A stretch of 64,000 nucleotides of DNA from Calendula officinalis (lineage: Eukaryota; Streptophyta; Magnoliopsida; Asterales; Asteraceae). A model generated the notes under the pieces. That model was given only the letters and a program-made list of their open reading frames with translations. It was not told the DNA's origin and searched no databases. Positions 62,730 through 64,000 of this stretch are shown one piece after another. Position 1 is the first letter of the stretch; every line of letters begins with the position of its first letter. The DNA is taken from positions 12,773,501-12,837,500 of the forward strand of contig OY970822.1 in assembly GCA_963853835.1 (NCBI GenBank). Reading direction: 5' to 3'. The position numbers and the translations under genes are program-made.

Positions 62730-63659
62730 AGCAGTAGATCGCCGGAGCTTGCTTTGTTCGCCGGAAAACGAGTCGTCGTCGGAGAACGTTTCTGCTTTCG
62801 ATGGGTTTTGCAAAAGTGGAAGAGAGATCGTCGGAGGTATTGCTTGCTTGTATGGTGGTTCTCGACTGTTACACAAAGGGATGGGGATGGTGATGGTGGC
62901 TTTCTGGTTTCTTGCTCAAACTCGTCACAATGGAGTCTTCAGGTTAAGTTGGTAGGAGATGATGATGGTAGATTGTTTGTGTTTTAAGGTTGCCAACATT
63001 CATCTTCTGGTTGAATAATCGAGAGAGAAAACGGTGCAGTAGAAGTGGGGTTGTAGGTTTATTTTAACATATGATAGGTTTGTGGGATTGGTTGACATCT
63101 TAGGATATTGTTTAATCAATAAAAGAAGCCATAAAGTGAGGAAGTCAGTTGAGGAGTAATTGGTAACGTGGGGTTTTACTGGTTTCGTTGAGGTGTGGGT
63201 TAGTATAAGGGTACATTTCAAATTTAAGAGATATATAATGATATTAGATATTTAATATTTAATAATACTAATATATTTGATGACTAACATTGGCCATTTG
63301 CTGATAAAACGTATCCCTTTAGTTTCCCTTTAATTATTTAGGATGGTTCGTAGTATATTTTTCATACTGGCAACTTTGGTTAAACTAAAATCGCTCTTAT
63401 TATAAAACATAAATTTTACATTTTTGGTTATGGTTTCTATTTAGTTTTGTCACCAGCTCGTTAATTCACAGTTATTACTATACAAACTCAGATAAACATT
63501 TGCTTGTATCACTACTAATGTATACTAACAATAGAAAATGGGTAGGTTTTTGCTAGATTTAGATGCGAAATATGTACTTTATTAATGATGCATAAATTAT
63601 TCAATTATTTATGTTGAAATAAGTGTTGAGTCAAATGCTCGATTTTGAGGGTTGTCACA
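61095..63659. mobile_element. Solo Ty3/gypsy-type LTR
   Basis: A 2565-bp unit begins TCACACCCCGCC (preceded by TG) and ends GGTTGTCACA, typical of gypsy LTRs. It is flanked by a perfect 5-bp repeat, TTATG (61090-61094 and 63660-63664). No coding region, primer site or second LTR is next to it, so it is a solo LTR, usually left by recombination between two LTRs. It includes a GA microsatellite at about 62699-62724. Its orientation is not certain. Confidence 0.75.
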
Positions 63660-63664
63660 TTATG

Positions 63665-63952
63665 TTCGTTCTTAAAATCATTAAATCGTTCTTAAAATCA
63701 TTGATTTCTTAAAACATAGATCTGTGAAATCGATCTCCTCCTCCACCCGGCGAACAAATGATTTTCCCCGGACTGAATCGTAGATCTGTGAATCTGAATC
63801 GTTTGCAGAGCTGAATCGTGAATCTGAATATATGAATCTGAATCGTCCCTGTGATTGCCGATCGGAATCTTGTCGATCGTTTCTAGACTACAACCACCGG
63901 GCGGATCTGAATCGTCCCTGGACATTTTGCAGATCTGAATCGTACACAAATA
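63665..63952. other. TCTGAATCG repeats near window end
   Basis: Between 63780 and 63945 the word CTGAATCG (mostly TCTGAATCG) appears six times with irregular spacing. No gene is recognised. Confidence 0.6.
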
Positions 63953-64000
63953 ATGGCTTCCTCAAATGAGGGTCCTTCATCTCTCTATCTACGCTCGTAA
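63953..64000 (+). other. Possible ORF start cut by stop at the edge
   Basis: An ATG at 63953 opens MASSNEGPSSLYLRS, which ends in TAA on the last base of the window. The peptide resembles the starts of transposon-encoded proteins in some plants, but 15 residues are too few to name it. Confidence 0.2.

Overview
The window is nuclear DNA of a flowering plant. The genes have short GT-AG introns and AT-rich non-coding sequence, and every conserved protein (UGD, GAUT, EID1-like F-box, UBE4) is of plant type. A eudicot is clear. The style of the hAT, Helitron and CACTA termini resembles Asteraceae, but that is only an impression.

Four conserved single-copy-type genes form a backbone, all on the + strand: a UDP-glucose 6-dehydrogenase (6075-7517), a GAUT13/14-type galacturonosyltransferase in six exons (24515-27625), an EID1-like F-box protein (31218-31964) and the U-box E4 ubiquitin ligase UBE4/UFD2 in fifteen exons (54314-58404). 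From memory, the Arabidopsis counterparts UGD3, GAUT14, EDL1 and UBE4 sit together near At5g15400-At5g15490, so this looks like an ancient collinear block whose intergenic space has been filled by transposons. Extra local genes are a C2H2 zinc-finger protein (9411-10328), an F-box/FBA family with one intact and two decayed copies (38.9-45.3 kb), and a replication-protein-A-like gene broken at its 3' end (50.1-52.5 kb).

The most striking region is 10.7-23.0 kb. Six TA-microsatellite tracts of about 58-122 bp separate five elements: A (10835-12048), B (12171-16213), C (16314-18505), a Helitron-like element (18600-20857) and D (20916-22584). A Stowaway-like MITE abuts the last tract. B encodes an apparently intact five-exon FAR1/MULE transposase (about 682 aa). 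B, C and D share degenerate terminal inverted repeats (ATAG..., spaced AGAACC words, CCAATCA) that start where the TA tract stops. B and C meet tail to tail across one TA tract and form a roughly 0.75-kb-armed inverted repeat. I read this as a FAR1-type Mutator-like family that targets TA microsatellites, together with its non-autonomous relatives.

The rest is a stack of other mobile DNA: an intact-looking hAT (ZMYM-type) transposase with a young, RT-only Ty1/copia element in its right flank (33.0-38.7 kb); a CACTA fragment splitting an F-box paralogue (39.0-42.0 kb); three GC-ended non-autonomous hAT elements, one with a perfect 8-bp target duplication; Ty3/gypsy LTR pieces (1-692, 47331-50105) and a 2.56-kb solo LTR (61095-63659); and several MITEs, two of which are capped by perfect palindromes. 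No rRNA gene, convincing functional tRNA gene or CRISPR array was seen.
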